Positions 25,383 through 33,905 of a stretch of 64,000 bases of DNA are shown piece by piece. The DNA is from CAYPNP01 sp964412195 (GTDB lineage: Bacteria > Acidobacteriota > JAAYUB01). The notes beneath the pieces are model-generated. The model did not search any database, was not told where the DNA came from, and saw only the letters and a list, made by a program, of their open reading frames with translations. The position numbers and the translations under genes are program-made. Every line of letters starts with the position of its first letter. Within the stretch, counting starts at the first letter, position 1. The DNA is taken from positions 124,001 to 188,000 of the forward strand of contig CAYPNP010000001.1 in the NCBI GenBank assembly GCA_964412195.1. Reading direction: 5' to 3'.

Positions 25383-26498
25383 GTGGTACCCGAAGGACTG
25401 GGGCTGATCATCACGGCGCACGAGGGCGGATTTCTGCTCTGGTCGGGGCAGGGCGGCGCCCCGCTGCGCCTCGGCCTGGACGGCTACAGCCGGCGGTTCG
25501 CGGAGCTGGTGGACGTCTGCCGGGACGACAAGATCGGGCTCTTCCTCGGCGGCCTGCTGCCCCTGTCCGAGGGCATCGGCCGGCAGCTCGCCGGGTGCGC
25601 CGGCGGCAACCTCCACCTCTCGGCCGACCGGGAGTTCCGCAGCCAGCTTAAGCGGCTGCTGCCCGGCGTGGAACTCCCGCTATCGCCCGCCGAGCGCCCG
25701 CCCGTAAACGCGCTGCCGGTGACGCTTTTCAGCCTGGTGCGGGACCCGGTCTGGCGGCTGCTGCAGGACCTGGCCCTCCCCCTGCCGCGCCGGCTGGCGC
25801 TGGCGGTGGAGGAGCCGTGGCTGGGCCTCCGGGCGGACCGCGATCGCCTGGGGGAGGGCTTCGGACACTTCCTGGACACCGGCGGGTGGCTGCGCGACCG
25901 GGTCTTTGGGCGCACCCCGCCGCCCCACCCGAGCCTGGCCTGGGGCCTGGCGCAGATCTTCCCCCGCACCCTGATCCTGGAGCCGGTGGCGGCCGCCGCC
26001 CTGGGCCTGCGGGCGCGGTGGCGCGCGGCCAGCCAGCCTCCGCCCGAGCGCTGGCTGCTGGTGTACGCGGGGCGGGACCAGGTCACCGCCTGGGCGCTCA
26101 AGGGCGAGCGGGTCTTCGCCGGGGTGTCCCACGCCACGGCGGCGCTGGACGAGGCGCGGCTCAACGACCTCTTGGCCCAATTGTCGGCCGGCTGGCGGCT
26201 GGAGGAGGAGGTCCGCCTGGACGGCGGGCTCTACGCCGGCACCCGCCTCCTGCCCGAGGAGCCCGGCCCGTGGCGCCCGGTGATCGTCACCGGCCCGGCC
26301 GCCGCCCGCTTCGCCGCCCTGGCCGACCCGCCCCCGCCGCCGCCCGGCTCGTCCACGGAGAGTTCTGTTTCTCCTGCGGAATCACGAACCCCGGCCGGAT
26401 CGTCTGCCGCCCCGCCGTCCGGCGCTGATGGTCCCTTGGCGCTGGTGGCCGACGGCCTCGCCGCCCTGCTCACGTCCCCGAAGCCTGCAGCCCCCTGA
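25383..26498 (+). CDS. DUF1786-like protein (possible ASKHA fold)
   Basis: A 371-residue protein. The GTG at 25383 is preferred because AGCGGAGG lies five bases upstream; an in-frame ATG at 25347 has no such site. The arrangement resembles the poorly known DUF1786 family. An EPVAAAALGL segment near residue 205 is followed by WLLVYAGRDQVTAWALKGERV and a block on ATAALDEARLN...LSAGW, as in the C-terminal half of that family where a glycine-asparagine-histidine strand, an HHT segment and an FRAG segment occur. The usual histidines are missing here. The last 45 residues are proline- and serine-rich. Assignment is tentative and the function unknown. Confidence 0.6.
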   Translation: MVPEGLGLIITAHEGGFLLWSGQGGAPLRLGLDGYSRRFAELVDVCRDDKIGLFLGGLLPLSEGIGRQLAGCAGGNLHLSADREFRSQLKRLLPGVELPLSPAERPPVNALPVTLFSLVRDPVWRLLQDLALPLPRRLALAVEEPWLGLRADRDRLGEGFGHFLDTGGWLRDRVFGRTPPPHPSLAWGLAQIFPRTLILEPVAAAALGLRARWRAASQPPPERWLLVYAGRDQVTAWALKGERVFAGVSHATAALDEARLNDLLAQLSAGWRLEEEVRLDGGLYAGTRLLPEEPGPWRPVIVTGPAAARFAALADPPPPPPGSSTESSVSPAESRTPAGSSAAPPSGADGPLALVADGLAALLTSPKPAAP

Positions 26499-26511
26499 CT
26501 CTCATCGCTCC

Positions 26512-26546
26512 AGTTCAACGTTCAGCGTTCGGCGTTCAACGTTCGG
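26512..26546. repeat. Heptamer word array (YYGAACN family), five units
   Basis: Five contiguous heptamers that read as NGTTCRR on this strand and YYGAACN on the other, starting 14 bases after the preceding stop codon. They are the same words as the large array at 8775-8904. No second arm is present. A GTGACGGAGCC word follows at 26563. Confidence 0.75.
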
Positions 26547-26641
26547 CGTTGGTTTCCCTGCTGTGACGGAGCCTGCTCCGGCACGCGGCTGCTTCCGCGG
26601 TCCCCCTTGACCCGGCCATCCGGGTCTCCTAAGATGGGCGC

Positions 26642-29155
26642 ATGATCCGCGTAGATCCCATGGATGACCGGCTGCGGCTGGCATCCGACTTCATCCAGTC
26701 CACCCGGGAGCACGTGTTCCTGACCGGCCGGGCGGGGACGGGCAAAACCACCTTCCTGCACCAGCTCCGGCAAAAACCGCCCAAGCGGCTGGTGGTGGTG
26801 GCGCCCACCGGCGTGGCGGCCATCAACGCCGGCGGTGTGACCATCCACTCCTTTTTTCAACTCCCCTTCGGGCCGATCCTGCCGGCGGCGGCGACCGGCG
26901 GCGGAGCAGGGACGGAGTCCGGGGAGGTCTCCCGGAACGCCGCCGCCCGGCCGTTCCGCTTCAGCCGGGACAAGCTCCGCATCATCCAGAGCCTGGATCT
27001 GCTGGTCATCGATGAAGTCAGCATGGTTCGGGCGGACCTGCTGGACGGCATCGACGAGGTGCTGCGCCGGATCCGCCGGTCCGACCGGCCCTTCGGCGGC
27101 GTGCAACTGCTGCTGATCGGCGATCTGCAGCAACTGGCCCCCGTCGTCAAGGCGGACGAATGGCAACTGTTGCAACCGTATTACGACACCCCCTACTTTT
27201 TCAGCAGCCGCGCCCTCCGGCAGGCCCCACCGGTGTGCATCGAGCTGACGACGGTCTACCGGCAATCCGACGAGCGGTTCATCGCCCTGCTCAACCAGGT
27301 CCGGGACAATGCGCTGGACGACCCGGCCCTGGCCGAGCTCAACCGGCGGTACATCCCGGGTTTCGCCGGGCAGGAACACGACAATTACATCACCCTCACC
27401 ACCCACAACGTCCGGGCGCAACAGATCAACGACGCCCGCCTGGCGAAGCTCCCGGGACGGGAATTCCGCTTCCGAGCGGAGATCGACGGGGAGTTTCCCG
27501 CGTATGCGTATCCCGCCGAGGCCGAATTGGTGCTCCGGATCGGCGCCCAGGTCATGTTCGTGAAAAACGACAGCTCGCCGGAGAAGCGGTTCTTCAACGG
27601 CAAGATCGGCCGGGTGGAGCAGCTTGACGCGAACGGCGCGGTGGTGCGCTGCCCCGGCGATTCCCTCGAGATCGTCGTCGCACCCCAGGAGTGGACCAAC
27701 GCCCGGTATGCTCTCGACGAGGCCACCGGGGCCATCCGGGAGGAGGTGGTCGGCGCTTTCCGGCAGATTCCGCTGAAGCTGGCCTGGGCCATCACCATCC
27801 ACAAGAGCCAGGGGCTGACGTTCGATCGGGCCATCATCGACGCCCGGGCCGCCTTCGCCCCCGGGCAGGTGTACGTCGCCCTGAGCCGTTGCCGCACCCT
27901 GGAAGGGCTGGTGCTCGGTACGCCCATCGACCGGCGGGGCATCCGGACAGATCCCCTGGTGCGGCAGTTCAGCCGGGAGGTGGAACAGCACCTGCCCGAT
28001 GCCGGCCGGTTGGCGGCGGCCCGCCTCGACTATCAGCGGGAACTGCTGGCGGATTTGTTGGACTTCTCCGGCCTCCAGCGGCGCCTGGCGTACGGCGTCA
28101 AGCTGGGGCGGGAGCACGCCGGCAGTCTGGCGGACGACTTCGCTCCGGCGCTGGAAACGATGCGGGCGGAGGTCGACCGGGAGATCGTCCGCGTCAACGC
28201 GCGGTTCCTGAACCAACTGGAGCCCATCATCCGGCAGGAGCCGGATCTGGAGCGGAACGGGCGGCTGCAGGAACGGGTCCGGAAGGCCTGCGCGTATTAT
28301 CTGGACAAGCTGGAGGCCCAGGTCCGCGCGCCGCTGGCCGGAGTGGACGTTTCCACGGATAACCAGGCGGTCCGGAAGGCGCTGCAGGAAGCCCTGGTGC
28401 GGATTCAACAGGAACTCCGGAGAAAGACAGCCGTCCTGCAAGCCTGCCGGGCCGGATTTCAGGTGCGCGAATACACCGCCGCCCGCAACCGGGCGGCGCT
28501 GGAGGAAAGCCGCCCGCCTGCCCGGCCGGCGGAGGCGGTTCGGGCGGCGGCTGGGTCGGGAGATCCGGCGCTATACAAAGCACTCGAGGCTTGGCGGAAG
28601 GCGAAGGCGGCGGGGACCGGCCAACCGGCCCACCGCATCCTGAATCGGCGGACGCTCCTGGAGCTGGTTCGCATGCAGCCGGCCTCGCCGGCCGAATTAC
28701 GGCAGGTCAAGGGAATCGGCCCGGCCACGGCGAAGAGATCCGGGGCGGAGATCCTCGACATCATCCGGTCGGTGGGCAGCCGGTCCCGCCCGGTGCCGGA
28801 CGATTCCCGGCCGACACCAGACCCGGGCAAGCCGCCGAAACCGGACACGAAGCAGATCAGCCTCGGCCTGTGGCAGGCCGGGCGGACCGTCGCCGAAATC
28901 GCCGCCGCCCGGGGATTGTCGGCCTCCACCATCGAGCAGCACCTGGCCCACTTCGTCGAACGGGGGGAGATCGGGATCGGCGGCCTGGTGGCGCCGGACA
29001 AGCTGGACCGGATCCTCGCCTGCTTCCGGGAGTCCGGGGACTGGCGGATCGTACCGGCCAAGGCCGCCCTGGGCCATCAAGTCACCTATGGCGAGCTGCG
29101 CCTGGTGGCCGCGCACCTCGCCTTCCTGCGCCGCCGGGACAGTGATGGGTCGTGA
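26642..29155 (+). CDS. PIF1-family helicase with HRDC and HTH_40 domains
   Basis: A DNA helicase of 837 residues. Walker A is GRAGTGKTT at about residues 29-37 and Walker B is LLVIDEVSMV at about 120. Later superfamily 1 motifs are VAPTGVAAINAGG, the QLAPV segment, and the C-terminal AWAITIHKSQGLTFDRAIID and VYVALSRCRTLEGL. Residues about 640-710 look like an HRDC domain, with RTLLELVRMQPASPAELRQV followed by KGIGPA. Residues about 740-830 form a winged helix of the HTH_40 type (AGRTVAEIAAARGLSASTIE). This module is more familiar on RecQ helicases. The proposed role is 5'-3' unwinding in replication or repair. The gene appears monocistronic. Confidence 0.88.
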   Translation: MIRVDPMDDRLRLASDFIQSTREHVFLTGRAGTGKTTFLHQLRQKPPKRLVVVAPTGVAAINAGGVTIHSFFQLPFGPILPAAATGGGAGTESGEVSRNAAARPFRFSRDKLRIIQSLDLLVIDEVSMVRADLLDGIDEVLRRIRRSDRPFGGVQLLLIGDLQQLAPVVKADEWQLLQPYYDTPYFFSSRALRQAPPVCIELTTVYRQSDERFIALLNQVRDNALDDPALAELNRRYIPGFAGQEHDNYITLTTHNVRAQQINDARLAKLPGREFRFRAEIDGEFPAYAYPAEAELVLRIGAQVMFVKNDSSPEKRFFNGKIGRVEQLDANGAVVRCPGDSLEIVVAPQEWTNARYALDEATGAIREEVVGAFRQIPLKLAWAITIHKSQGLTFDRAIIDARAAFAPGQVYVALSRCRTLEGLVLGTPIDRRGIRTDPLVRQFSREVEQHLPDAGRLAAARLDYQRELLADLLDFSGLQRRLAYGVKLGREHAGSLADDFAPALETMRAEVDREIVRVNARFLNQLEPIIRQEPDLERNGRLQERVRKACAYYLDKLEAQVRAPLAGVDVSTDNQAVRKALQEALVRIQQELRRKTAVLQACRAGFQVREYTAARNRAALEESRPPARPAEAVRAAAGSGDPALYKALEAWRKAKAAGTGQPAHRILNRRTLLELVRMQPASPAELRQVKGIGPATAKRSGAEILDIIRSVGSRSRPVPDDSRPTPDPGKPPKPDTKQISLGLWQAGRTVAEIAAARGLSASTIEQHLAHFVERGEIGIGGLVAPDKLDRILACFRESGDWRIVPAKAALGHQVTYGELRLVAAHLAFLRRRDSDGS

Positions 29156-29251
29156 CGGAGCCTGACGGATCGTGACGGAGCCCGGCACCTTCTGAAATTA
29201 CAAATCACAAATTCAAATCTGATAGTTACGCTCGTGACAGAGCCCGGCACC
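29151..29251 (+). repeat. GTGACGGAGCCCGGCACC repeats and a CAAATTA heptamer array in the 29156-29581 gap
   Basis: CGTGACGGAGCC occurs at 29151, in full as CGTGACGGAGCCCGGCACC at 29171-29189, and again with one change at 29233-29251. Between them lie heptamers GAAATTA, CAAATCA and CAAATTC (29194-29214). The rest of this 426-base gap holds a perfect 9-bp GC-rich hairpin (29361-29381), an imperfect palindrome (29432-29456) and a sigma-54-type promoter (29506-29521). No gene is recognised in it. Confidence 0.6.
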
Positions 29252-29360
29252 AATGCCACGCGGCACCCATGCCACGACACGTAATAGGTAGTGCCGGATT
29301 CCAGCCAGTCCCGTCGCAGCAGTTCGCCCCAACCGCAGTTATCATTCCCCATCCTGCCTT

Positions 29361-29381
29361 CCCGCGGCCGGGGGCCGCGGG
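29361..29381. other. Perfect 9-bp GC hairpin
   Basis: CCCGCGGCC (29361-29369) pairs exactly with 29373-29381 across a three-base loop. No T-tract follows on either strand, so intrinsic termination is unlikely by itself. It could insulate the GH44 promoter from upstream transcription. Confidence 0.4.
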
Positions 29382-29431
29382 GTACGCTTGGATCCTGCCG
29401 CTTCCCGACAGTGGAATTCCGCGTTTTGTCA

Positions 29432-29456
29432 CCGGGGATTGAAGTTGAAATCCCGG
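29432..29456. promoter_or_regulatory. Imperfect palindrome, possible activator site for the GH44 promoter
   Basis: CCGGGGATT (29432-29440) and AAATCCCGG (29448-29456) are near-complementary, with a seven-base spacer. The centre is about 88 bp upstream of the start predicted from the sigma-54 element, a normal distance for an enhancer-binding protein. Confidence 0.3.
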
Positions 29457-29505
29457 ATCTGACTGAAATTTAAGAAGTAAGAGCCGTGATAAATTTGACA
29501 CAAAT

Positions 29506-29521
29506 TGGCATTTGGTTTGCC
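29506..29521 (+). promoter_or_regulatory. Sigma-54 promoter for the GH44 gene
   Basis: TGGCATTTGGTTTGCC matches the TGGCAC-N5-TTGCA consensus, with GG and GC exactly 12 bases apart. Transcription would start near 29532, giving a leader of about 50 bases to the ATG at 29582. Confidence 0.5.
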
Positions 29522-29581
29522 ACATCATTTATACTGATCGATCCGAACGGTTTTCGTCATCATTCGTTCAAGGATGGCTTC

Positions 29582-31954
29582 ATGCAAAAAAATTCGCCCC
29601 GCATCGCCTTTGAAAAAGGATCCTCCCGGTTTGAGAAAGGATTGCCCTGGTTTTCCTTTGCGTCCTTCGCGCCTCTGCGGTGGATGTTTCTCCTCCTCTG
29701 CCTGACGTCGGTCGCGGCGGCGGCCGATCTGACGATGTACGACGAACAGCTCCGGAACGGCTTCCAGGACTGGAGCTGGGCGACGCACAGCCTGAGCCAG
29801 ACGGCGGTGGTGCATTCCGGCAGCGCCGCCGTCTCTTTTGAGCCCGACGGCTGGGAAGGGATCTACTTCCACGTGGACGCCGGCCTTTCCACCGACGACT
29901 ACGAAGCGTTCGACTTCTGGATCCACGGCGGCGCCTCCGGAAGCCAGAACATCACGGTGGCCCTCTACACCGGCACGTCCCTGGCCGGCTCCGCGCCGCT
30001 GTCCGACTACATCACCGGCGGCAGCCTGCCGGCTGGCGCCTGGACACACGTGCGGGTGCCCTTCGCCGACCTGGGGCTGCCCTCCGGCGTCATGAACGGC
30101 TTCTGCCTCCAGGACGGCTCCGGCGGGAACCAGGGGACGGTCTACGTCGACGACATCCGGGTGGCCGAGCGCTCCGGGCCGCCCCCGCCGCCCACCCCCA
30201 TCGCCGTCAGCGTGGACCCCGACGCCGGCCGGCGCCCCGTCAATCCGCTGATCTACGGCGTGAGCTTCGGCGCGGCCGCCCAGATGCAGTCGCCCGGCTT
30301 CACCGTGCGGCGGTGGGGCGGCAACTCCACCACCCGCTACTCCTGGACGGCCGACACCAGCAACCGGGCCATGGACTGGTTCTTCCTGAACATCCCCGAG
30401 GACAACGCCCACCCCGAGCAGCTGCCGGACAACTCCGCCGCCGACCGGTTCGCCGACGAGGCGCTGGACGCCGGGCGGGAGGTCATCATCACCGTGCCCA
30501 CCATCGGCTGGACGCCGCGCGACCGCTCGGTCCGGTGGGGGTTCTCGGTGGCCAAGTACGGCGCCCAGACCCAGACCGAGTGCAGCTACTCCGGCTACCC
30601 GGAGTGGTGCCGGCCTGACGCCGGCAACGGCATCCGCGCCGCCGGCGGCAACGTCACCGGCAACGACCCGACGGACACCTCCGTCGCCATCGGCCCGAGC
30701 TTCGTCAGCGACTGGGTGAGCCACCTGGTCGGCCGCAACGGCACGGCGGCCCAGGGCGGGGTGCGCTTCTACGCCCTGGACAACGAGCCGATGCTCTGGA
30801 ACAGCACCCACCGCGACGTCCACCCGGCCGCCGGCACGTACGACGAGCTATGGGGGTGCACCACCGCCTACGCCGCTGCCGTGAAGGCGGCCGACCCGAC
30901 GGCCGAGGTGATGGGCCCGGTGTCCTGGGGCTGGTGCGAGTACTTCACCTCCGCCTCCGACGGCTGCCCGGACGGCCCCGACCGCCAGGCCCACGGCGGC
31001 CTGCCGCTGACGGAGTGGTACCTGAAGCAGGTCCACGACTACGAGGTCGCCCACGGCGTGCGCCTGGTGGACTGGCTGGACATCCACTACTATCCGCAGG
31101 CGAGCGGGGTGTACTCCGGCGACGAGTCGGCCGCGGCGGTCCGGCTGCGGTCCGTCAAGAGCCTGTACGACCCCAACTACACGGACGAGTCCTGGATCGG
31201 CGAGCCGGTCCGGCTCATCCCGCGCATGAAGGCCTGGATCGCCGCCCGCGCGCCCCAGACCAAGCTGGCCATCACCGAGTACAGCTGGGGCACCAATGAC
31301 GACTCGATCAGCAACGCCCTGGCCCAGGCCGAGGTGCTGGCGGTGTTCGCCCGCGAGGGGGTGGACATGGCCAATCGCTGGGTGGCGCCGGAAGCGGACA
31401 GCCTGGCCGAGGACGCCTTCAAGCTGTACCTCGACTACGACGGCGCCGGCGCCCAGGTGGGCGACGAGAGCGCCCAGGCCGTCAGCGCCGACGTGGACAA
31501 GGTGGCGGCCTACGCCCAGGTGAACGCGGTCCGGCGGCTCTTCGTGCTGCTGTTCAACAAGGACACGTCGGCCCACACGGCCAATGTCACGGTGGCCGGC
31601 GGCGGGAGCCAGTCGGCGTCGCTGTACCGGTTCGACGCCACCCACCACCTGGACGCGGCCGGGACCGCGGCGCTCGCCGGCGGGGTGCTGTCGCTGGACC
31701 TGCCGGCGCGCTCGGCGTGGCTGGCGGTGGTGGACCTGGGAGTGTACGGGGACCTGAACGGCGACGGCCAGGTGACCGCCGCGGACGCGCAGGTGTTGGC
31801 GGACTGCCTGGCGGGCTCCCTCCAGCCGGGCAGCGCGCCCTTCACCGCGCCGACGGCCCTGGCGGATCTCAACGGGGACGACGCGCTGACGGTGGTGGAC
31901 CTGGTCATCCTGCTGGACTACTTAGCCGGGCACATTCCGTCATTGCCGGTGTGA
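29582..31954 (+). CDS. Secreted GH44 endoglucanase/xyloglucanase with dockerin-like C-terminus
   Basis: A beta-glucan hydrolase of 790 residues. The ATG at 29582 has AAGGA upstream; it gives an unusually long n-region (about 34 residues) before the hydrophobic MFLLLCLTSVAAAA. A later ATG at 29684 would give a short normal signal peptide. Residues about 50-200 are a beta-sandwich resembling a carbohydrate-binding module. Residues about 215-640 are the GH44 barrel: acid/base Glu402 in LDNEPMLW and nucleophile Glu566 in ITEYSWG. A beta-rich segment follows. The end carries two calcium-loop repeats (GDLNGDGQVTAADAQVLADC and LADLNGDDALTVVDLVILLD) of dockerin type I. No cohesin is in the window, so the dockerin-like tail need not mean a cellulosome. 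Confidence 0.9.
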   Translation: MQKNSPRIAFEKGSSRFEKGLPWFSFASFAPLRWMFLLLCLTSVAAAADLTMYDEQLRNGFQDWSWATHSLSQTAVVHSGSAAVSFEPDGWEGIYFHVDAGLSTDDYEAFDFWIHGGASGSQNITVALYTGTSLAGSAPLSDYITGGSLPAGAWTHVRVPFADLGLPSGVMNGFCLQDGSGGNQGTVYVDDIRVAERSGPPPPPTPIAVSVDPDAGRRPVNPLIYGVSFGAAAQMQSPGFTVRRWGGNSTTRYSWTADTSNRAMDWFFLNIPEDNAHPEQLPDNSAADRFADEALDAGREVIITVPTIGWTPRDRSVRWGFSVAKYGAQTQTECSYSGYPEWCRPDAGNGIRAAGGNVTGNDPTDTSVAIGPSFVSDWVSHLVGRNGTAAQGGVRFYALDNEPMLWNSTHRDVHPAAGTYDELWGCTTAYAAAVKAADPTAEVMGPVSWGWCEYFTSASDGCPDGPDRQAHGGLPLTEWYLKQVHDYEVAHGVRLVDWLDIHYYPQASGVYSGDESAAAVRLRSVKSLYDPNYTDESWIGEPVRLIPRMKAWIAARAPQTKLAITEYSWGTNDDSISNALAQAEVLAVFAREGVDMANRWVAPEADSLAEDAFKLYLDYDGAGAQVGDESAQAVSADVDKVAAYAQVNAVRRLFVLLFNKDTSAHTANVTVAGGGSQSASLYRFDATHHLDAAGTAALAGGVLSLDLPARSAWLAVVDLGVYGDLNGDGQVTAADAQVLADCLAGSLQPGSAPFTAPTALADLNGDDALTVVDLVILLDYLAGHIPSLPV
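29656..29682 (+). repeat. Copy of the TTTGCG...CTCTGCGG repeat inside the GH44 N-terminus
   Basis: CTTTGCGTCCTTCGCGCCTC and the next seven bases resemble the right arms at 13250-13275 and 25285-25312. If the start is at 29582 the repeat is translated as FASFAPLRW directly before the signal-peptide core. Confidence 0.55.
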
Positions 31955-31975
31955 GGCCCGTTCCATCGTTTCGAT

Positions 31976-32017
31976 CTGAACATCGAACATCGAACATTGA
32001 ACATCGCACGTCGAAGT
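31976..32017 (+). repeat. Heptamer word array (YYGAACN family), six units
   Basis: CTGAACA, TCGAACA, TCGAACA, TTGAACA, TCGCACG, TCGAAGT in unbroken phase, the last two diverged. It begins 21 bases after the GH44 stop. A single GGAAACGGCGG word of another family lies nearby at 32090. The partner gene on the other strand ends at 32171. Confidence 0.75.
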
Positions 32018-32120
32018 CGATCCGGCGGTCCGGAACGGATTCGGTGGAGGCGTCATCGGTGATGGGGCTGTTCACGGAGGGGCGAGGCAGGGAAACGGCG
32101 GCGTGGCCAGACCGGTGGAC

Positions 32121-32150
32121 AATAAAAAAGGGGGCCGGAAGAGGCCCCCT
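32121..32150 (-). terminator. Intrinsic terminator of the M4 protease gene
   Basis: Read leftward, a GGGGGCC stem pairs with GGCCCCC (32143-32149 and 32130-32136) around a six-base loop and is followed by TTTTTTATT. It lies 20 bases after the M4 stop codon. It is the only classical stem-plus-T-tract terminator I recognise in the window. Confidence 0.85.
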
Positions 32151-32170
32151 CTGACATGAGGATGTATGAC

Positions 32171-33769
32171 TCAATTCACGCCGCAGGCGGTCCAGGCGTC
32201 CTTCACCCGCTGCACTTCCACGCTGGCGGAGCCGTAGAGCTGCGTGGCGGCGTTGACCGTGGCGGTCCGTGCCAGGGCGAAGGTGCAGGTGGAGGTCATG
32301 TAGCCGCTCAGGGCCACGTACCAGATCCGCTCGGCCTTGCTGATGCCGATGCCGCTGACGGAAATGCCCGAAGTGCGGTTGATCCCGCCGTTGGCCAGCA
32401 AGTAGAAGAAATTGTTGGCCAAACCGGACGAGTAGTGCACGTCCAGGGTGCTGGTGTAGAGCGAATAGTGGTCGATGCTGCGGCCGTCGCGCCGGGGATC
32501 GTCCATGTAGCGCAGCGCGTCGCCGGCAGTGGCGGGAGTGTAGATCATCTCGCCGATCCACCAGTCGGGCACGTCCTTGGCATTGTTGATCCAGAACTCG
32601 ACCGCGGCGGCAAAAATGTCGGAGGTGGATTCGTTCAGACCGCCGGATTCACCGGAATAGACGAGGTTGCAGGTGGCGGCTGTGACGCCGTGGCTCATCT
32701 CGTGGGCGGCCACGTCGATGGACACCAGGACGGTCAAGGTCGTGCCGTCCCCGTCGCCGTAGGTCATGCACTTGCAGGAATCGGACCAGAAGGCGTTGTT
32801 GTACGACCGGCCGTAGTGCACCCGCGAATACACGCCCTTGCCGTCGTTATAGATCCCGTTGCGGCCGTGAACGGTCTTGAAATACTGGAAGGTGTAAGTC
32901 ATGCCCAGGTGGGCGTCGGTGCCGGCCGTGGCCCGGTCGGTGTTCAGGTAGTTCCCCCAGATGTTGTCGGCATCGGAGAACAGGGTGCCCGAGCCGGTCT
33001 TCTTGTTCAGCATGTCGGTGGTGTAGCTCTTTCCAGAGGTCCAGTCGACCATTCCGTACTTGCCATCGGTGTACTTCTCGGTATTAAGAGAGAGGGTGGC
33101 AGGGCTGGTGCTCAGGTAGAGCGTCTTGGCCGTGCCCACGGCGGCAGTGCCGGTGCCGGGGGTATAGGTGTGAAGATTGTCCCAGGACTGGAGGATCTCG
33201 CCGGAGTAAGCATCGATCACAAACACCCGAGCCTCCGGTTCGCGGTCCTCCCCTTCGGCGAACACGTCGACCAGCCAGGCCAGCTGATGCCGGCTGCCGA
33301 TCGGGTAGAAGACGAGTTCCAGCGAGGGTTTCCCATCGACAAACGCGGGAGATTTCATGTGATACAGGGCGTTGGCCACGGCTTCGTCCGCCTGGATCAC
33401 AGGATCCCCATCCAGTGTGTCGATGCGGCGGTGTTGGTTGGTCAGCCCCAGCACGGCTTTCGCGGTGGGATCCACATGCACGATCACTTCGCCGTCGAAA
33501 ACGCGGATCCCCTCGACGAACGAGTCGTACCGAACATGGCTGATGCCGGCGCCATCGTCGCTGACCGAGCGCGGCTTGAGGCTTTCCCAATTCCGGAGAG
33601 CCAGCTGGGCCCGGCCTTCGCTGGCGAGGTAACGATCGGCCAGCTGGACCGCCGTCACCATCCGGTCATCCCGGTCGGCCATCGGGGCAGGCCCTTGCGC
33701 CCGTTCCTGGGCCGCCATGACTCCGAGCAGAACGCAACTGAAGAGCACCATCCAAACGAAACGTTTCAT
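32171..33769 (-). CDS. Thermolysin-like M4 metalloprotease, secreted
   Basis: A zinc endopeptidase of 532 residues. The start at 33769 follows GGGAGG and gives a signal peptide (MKRFVWMVLFSCVLLGVMAA); longer in-frame starts lack both. Residues about 25-200 are the fungalysin/thermolysin-type propeptide (YDSFVEGIRVFDGEVIVHVD), which should be cleaved off. The catalytic domain has His356-Glu-x-x-His360 in AAHEMSHG and the third zinc ligand Glu380 in GGLNESTSD, at the exact thermolysin spacing. A CMTYGDGDG segment precedes it. It lies 136 bases downstream of the response regulator gene, reads in the same direction and ends in its own terminator. Control by that two-component pair is possible. 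Confidence 0.95.
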   Translation of the reverse strand: MKRFVWMVLFSCVLLGVMAAQERAQGPAPMADRDDRMVTAVQLADRYLASEGRAQLALRNWESLKPRSVSDDGAGISHVRYDSFVEGIRVFDGEVIVHVDPTAKAVLGLTNQHRRIDTLDGDPVIQADEAVANALYHMKSPAFVDGKPSLELVFYPIGSRHQLAWLVDVFAEGEDREPEARVFVIDAYSGEILQSWDNLHTYTPGTGTAAVGTAKTLYLSTSPATLSLNTEKYTDGKYGMVDWTSGKSYTTDMLNKKTGSGTLFSDADNIWGNYLNTDRATAGTDAHLGMTYTFQYFKTVHGRNGIYNDGKGVYSRVHYGRSYNNAFWSDSCKCMTYGDGDGTTLTVLVSIDVAAHEMSHGVTAATCNLVYSGESGGLNESTSDIFAAAVEFWINNAKDVPDWWIGEMIYTPATAGDALRYMDDPRRDGRSIDHYSLYTSTLDVHYSSGLANNFFYLLANGGINRTSGISVSGIGISKAERIWYVALSGYMTSTCTFALARTATVNAATQLYGSASVEVQRVKDAWTACGVN

Positions 33770-33905
33770 GGACGCAACCTCCCGAAGAAGATAGTTGTCA
33801 GGCAAGAAATCGCGATGCTCTATTGTTGGGCGGGGCCATGAGGTAGTAAATACGTCACAGGGTGGAAAAACGGGTGGAGAAGGCTTCCCCGGGGGGTGGA
33901 GAACT

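Noticed and set aside
29230..29352. Possible protein remnant on the - strand (GNDNCGWGELL...YYVSWHGCRV)
   Set aside because: It reads like a protein tail but has no recognisable family, start or upstream context. It overlaps the GTGACGGAGCC repeats, so it was not called a pseudogene.
29496..29536. Sigma-70 promoter made of TTGACA and a TATACT-like box before the GH44 gene
   Set aside because: The two hexamers are far too widely separated for sigma-70 (nearly 30 bases). The sigma-54 element between them has correct spacing.
31735..31940. Evidence for a cellulosome
   Set aside because: Two dockerin-like calcium loops alone do not show a cellulosome; no cohesin or scaffoldin is present and such tails occur on many free enzymes.
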